Part shown: piece after piece, positions 61,515 to 64,000 of the stretch
Position numbering within the stretch: position 1 is the first letter of the stretch
How the letters are laid out: each line of letters begins with the position of its first letter
DNA from: Ophiosphaerella korrae
Lineage: Eukaryota; Ascomycota; Dothideomycetes; Pleosporales; Phaeosphaeriaceae
Direction of reading: 5' to 3'
Length of the DNA: 64,000 nucleotides
Assembly (NCBI GenBank): GCA_028456385.1
Contig: JALNQF010000102.1
Location: forward strand, 1-64,000
The notes under the pieces: generated by a model
The model's database searches: none
The model's input: the letters and a program-made list of their open reading frames with translations, nothing else
Told to the model about the DNA's origin: nothing
Made by a program: the position numbers and the translations under genes

Positions 61515-64000
61515 ATAGCTACCTCTAAAGAACTATAAAAAGGTAAAATACACGTTAACGTAAAAGATATAGAGTATACTTAGTTAAATATATATAGTTA
61601 TAATAGCTATATAATATTAAATATAGTAGAATAAAATAAAGAATAGAAATTAATTTAAAAATACTTACTAGTTATAAGTATAGAAGAAGCGTATAAAGAC
61701 TAGAAAGAATATAATTGTAAAGTAATAAAGTTTTTAACTTTTTAATAATAGATAGAATAATATATAGTTATAGTAGGAAGAATACCTATATAGAGAGAGT
61801 AGTAGTATCTTATAAGAAAAACGTAATAGATTAATAAAGCCTATACACTACAAGTACTAATAGTATACTATATTCTAGTAACTATACAACCTAGTATAGA
61901 TAGATACTATGTAGGGGATAATAAGTGAATAGATCTAGAATATCTAGTATATCTAGAAATATCCTAAGTATTATATTTAAATATATTCTACTACCTATAT
62001 AGAGAAGTAAAAGTATAAAACTACGTATAGCTAAAATAAGAGAAAGGATATAACTATACTAGAGTAATCCTAAATCAAGAAATTAAAGGTTACGAAATAA
62101 TTAAGATACCTAATAAGGAACATATATTAATTCGACTAAGACTAAAGCTATTAATAGAATATATTAAAGAAAGGCTATAGTATAAGTATATATATAATAA
62201 ATATCTAAAATATAAGAACTATAAACGTAAAATAGGATAATAGCCCTAGAAAGATAGATAATTTAAAGAAAAGCCTAAGTAAGAAAAGCTAGAAGATATA
62301 ATAGGCCTATATATTATAAAAGAAGGTATATACTAAAGAAAGAAAGTATAAATTATAATTAATAGTAGAGCTATAAGGAACTTTATATCTAAGAAGTTTA
62401 TAGAAGAATAAGGAATACGTTATATAATAAAGAACTACCCTTAATAATTAAGTATAATTAAAAGAAAACTATTCTAAGAACTTATTAAGTTCGAAACAAC
62501 ACCTTTAATACTAAAATTAGAAGGACTAGAAATTAAGAATATAGTTATAAATATAATAACAATTATTAATAAATAAAACGTAATATTAGGTATACTATAG
62601 TTATACATAATTAACCTAAGGATTAATTAGAGAATAGAGAAAATTAGTTACCCTAAGAAAGATATATTAAAAGCTAATATAAACACGTATAAGAGATAAT
62701 TCTAAGAAGAATATAAGAAATAAGAAAAATAACTTATAGAACCTAAAAACTACCTTCTAGAATATTAACTATAGGATTTAGTGATAGAACTAGAAGAAAG
62801 AAAAAACGTAAGATAGAGCCTAGTCTATAAGAAAATAGAAAAAGAATCTAAGATTAAACAAGTATTTATAAAAAACGTAATTAAGAAAGGATAGATATAT
62901 AAATCTAAATCTTTAATAGTATATAGACTTATATTAGTAGATAAAAAAGAGATAGATAAAAAATAACCCTATATAGATTTTAGAAAGATAAAAGCAATTA
63001 TAAAGAAGAATAGATACTCCCTACTATATATAGACAAGATACAAGATAGACTATAAAAGGCTTAAATCTTTACTAAACTAGATATCTAAAACGCCTACTA
63101 CTAGATTAGAATTAAAGAAAGAGATAAATAGAAAACTATATTTAGAACGTAATATAGACTATTTAAATACTTAGTTATACTATTTAGATTAATAAATATA
63201 CTAGTAGCGTTCTAAGAAAGAATTAATATAGTACTAAGAGAGTACTTAGATATATTTATATTTATATACTTAGATAATATCCTTATATTCTTAGAAATAG
63301 AAGAAGAACACGTATAATATATATACAAGGTACTAGAAAGGCTAGTAGAAAATAAATTATTTCTTAAAATAAGAAAATGCAAATTGTATATAAAAGAAAT
63401 AGATTTCTTTAGATTTATCTTAGAACTAGGAAATATTAGGATTAACCTAAACAAGATTAAAGAAATCTAAGAATAGCTAATACTAAAGAACCTAAGAGAA
63501 GTATAATAATTTTATAGACTAGTAAATTTTTATAGAAAATTAATAATAGATTAGTCTAAGCTTATAGAACTATTAATAAACTTTATAAAAAAGGATACGC
63601 TATTTAAATAAACTTAGGAATACAACAAAGTATTTAAATAAATTAAGTAGAGATTTGTAGAAAACCTAGTTATTAGGATATATAACCTAGACCTACTAGT
63701 AATAGTTAAAATAGACGTATCTAATTTAGTCTATAGAATAGTACTAATACAAGAAGACTTAAATACAAAATAAGAATACTTAGTAAAATACTTCTCTAAA
63801 AAGATAAAACTAGTAGAGCTTAACTACTTAATTTATAATAAAGAAATACTAGTAATTTACAAAGTATTTAAATAATAGAGAGTATACTTATAAATAGTAA
63901 AATAGTAAATAAAAGACTATATAGACTATAGAAATCTTATAAGATTTATAATAAATAAAGACTTTTTATAATACTATATAAGATAGTAAGAGTTTTTATT

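Larger units (their letters stand above)
45768..64000 (+). mobile_element. Chromovirus copy interrupted by 13.8 kb of later insertions, runs off window
   Basis: 5' LTR 45768-46227 (TGTTATAGATG...CTATTATA), gag 46228-47679, then continuation from 61515 with protease, reverse transcriptase (YLDN box near 63270) and RNase H to the window end. The join is exact: ATAGC at 47675-47679 and 61515-61519, and the two halves align with the uninterrupted copy at 19855-19885. RIP-degraded throughout, with zinc-knuckle text YYKYRKLGHFIKDY near 47270. Confidence 0.85.

Noticed and set aside
63212..63454. Small min-strand membrane-like ORF
   Set aside because: It is the antisense of chromovirus reverse transcriptase; the hydrophobic composition follows from AT-richness.

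Overview
The window looks like a chromosome segment of a filamentous ascomycete (Pezizomycotina). Genes have short introns with GT...CTAAC...AG signals. Proteins belong to families typical of that group: a GH29 fucosidase, an alginate-lyase-fold secreted enzyme, a DUF3435 tyrosine recombinase, and an NLR of the nucleoside-phosphorylase/NACHT type. Most of the sequence is extremely AT-rich, TA-dominated, almost free of CA/TG, and full of in-frame TAA/TAG. That is the footprint of repeat-induced point mutation (RIP) on transposons. I cannot name the species.

Layout. 1-6895: minus-strand Ty1/copia element running off the left edge, with a small MITE-like insertion, then two solo copia LTRs. 6.9-13.3 kb: normal-composition island with a GH29 alpha-L-fucosidase (minus; one N-terminal frameshift) and a divergently transcribed secreted alginate-lyase-family protein (plus), separated by a 1.7-kb intergenic region containing three tandem 11-bp CGGCCTC repeats, a palindrome and a TATA box. 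13.3-28.4 kb: solo LTRs, then a second copia copy containing a complete Ty3/gypsy chromovirus (17998-25026, 5-bp target duplication CTTTA) and a three-level LTR nest. 28.4-33.7 kb: inverted old LTR pair and a dead Fot1/pogo-like transposase. 33.7-45.0 kb: second normal-composition island made mostly of broken genes. It holds a DUF3435 tyrosine recombinase with four introns and 11 premature stops, a 708-bp near-perfect palindromic MITE, a PIF1-like helicase remnant, an NLR remnant (phosphorylase start joined to the NACHT Walker-B region), a hAT BED-finger fragment, and one intact small secreted cysteine-rich crystallin-like gene. 45.0-64.0 kb: at least four chromovirus copies, nested, with a complex minus-strand insertion flanked by ATAGC.

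How it fits together. The 6.9-13.3 kb island looks like a small carbohydrate-degradation pair (secreted fucosidase plus polyuronide lyase). The 34-45 kb island resembles a graveyard of mobile-element and accessory genes. A DUF3435 recombinase near an NLR is a combination known from Starship elements, so an eroded Starship-like element is possible, but no element boundaries were found. Boundaries given to single-base precision rest on LTR ends and target-site duplications read directly; family names are recognition from memory, not database results.
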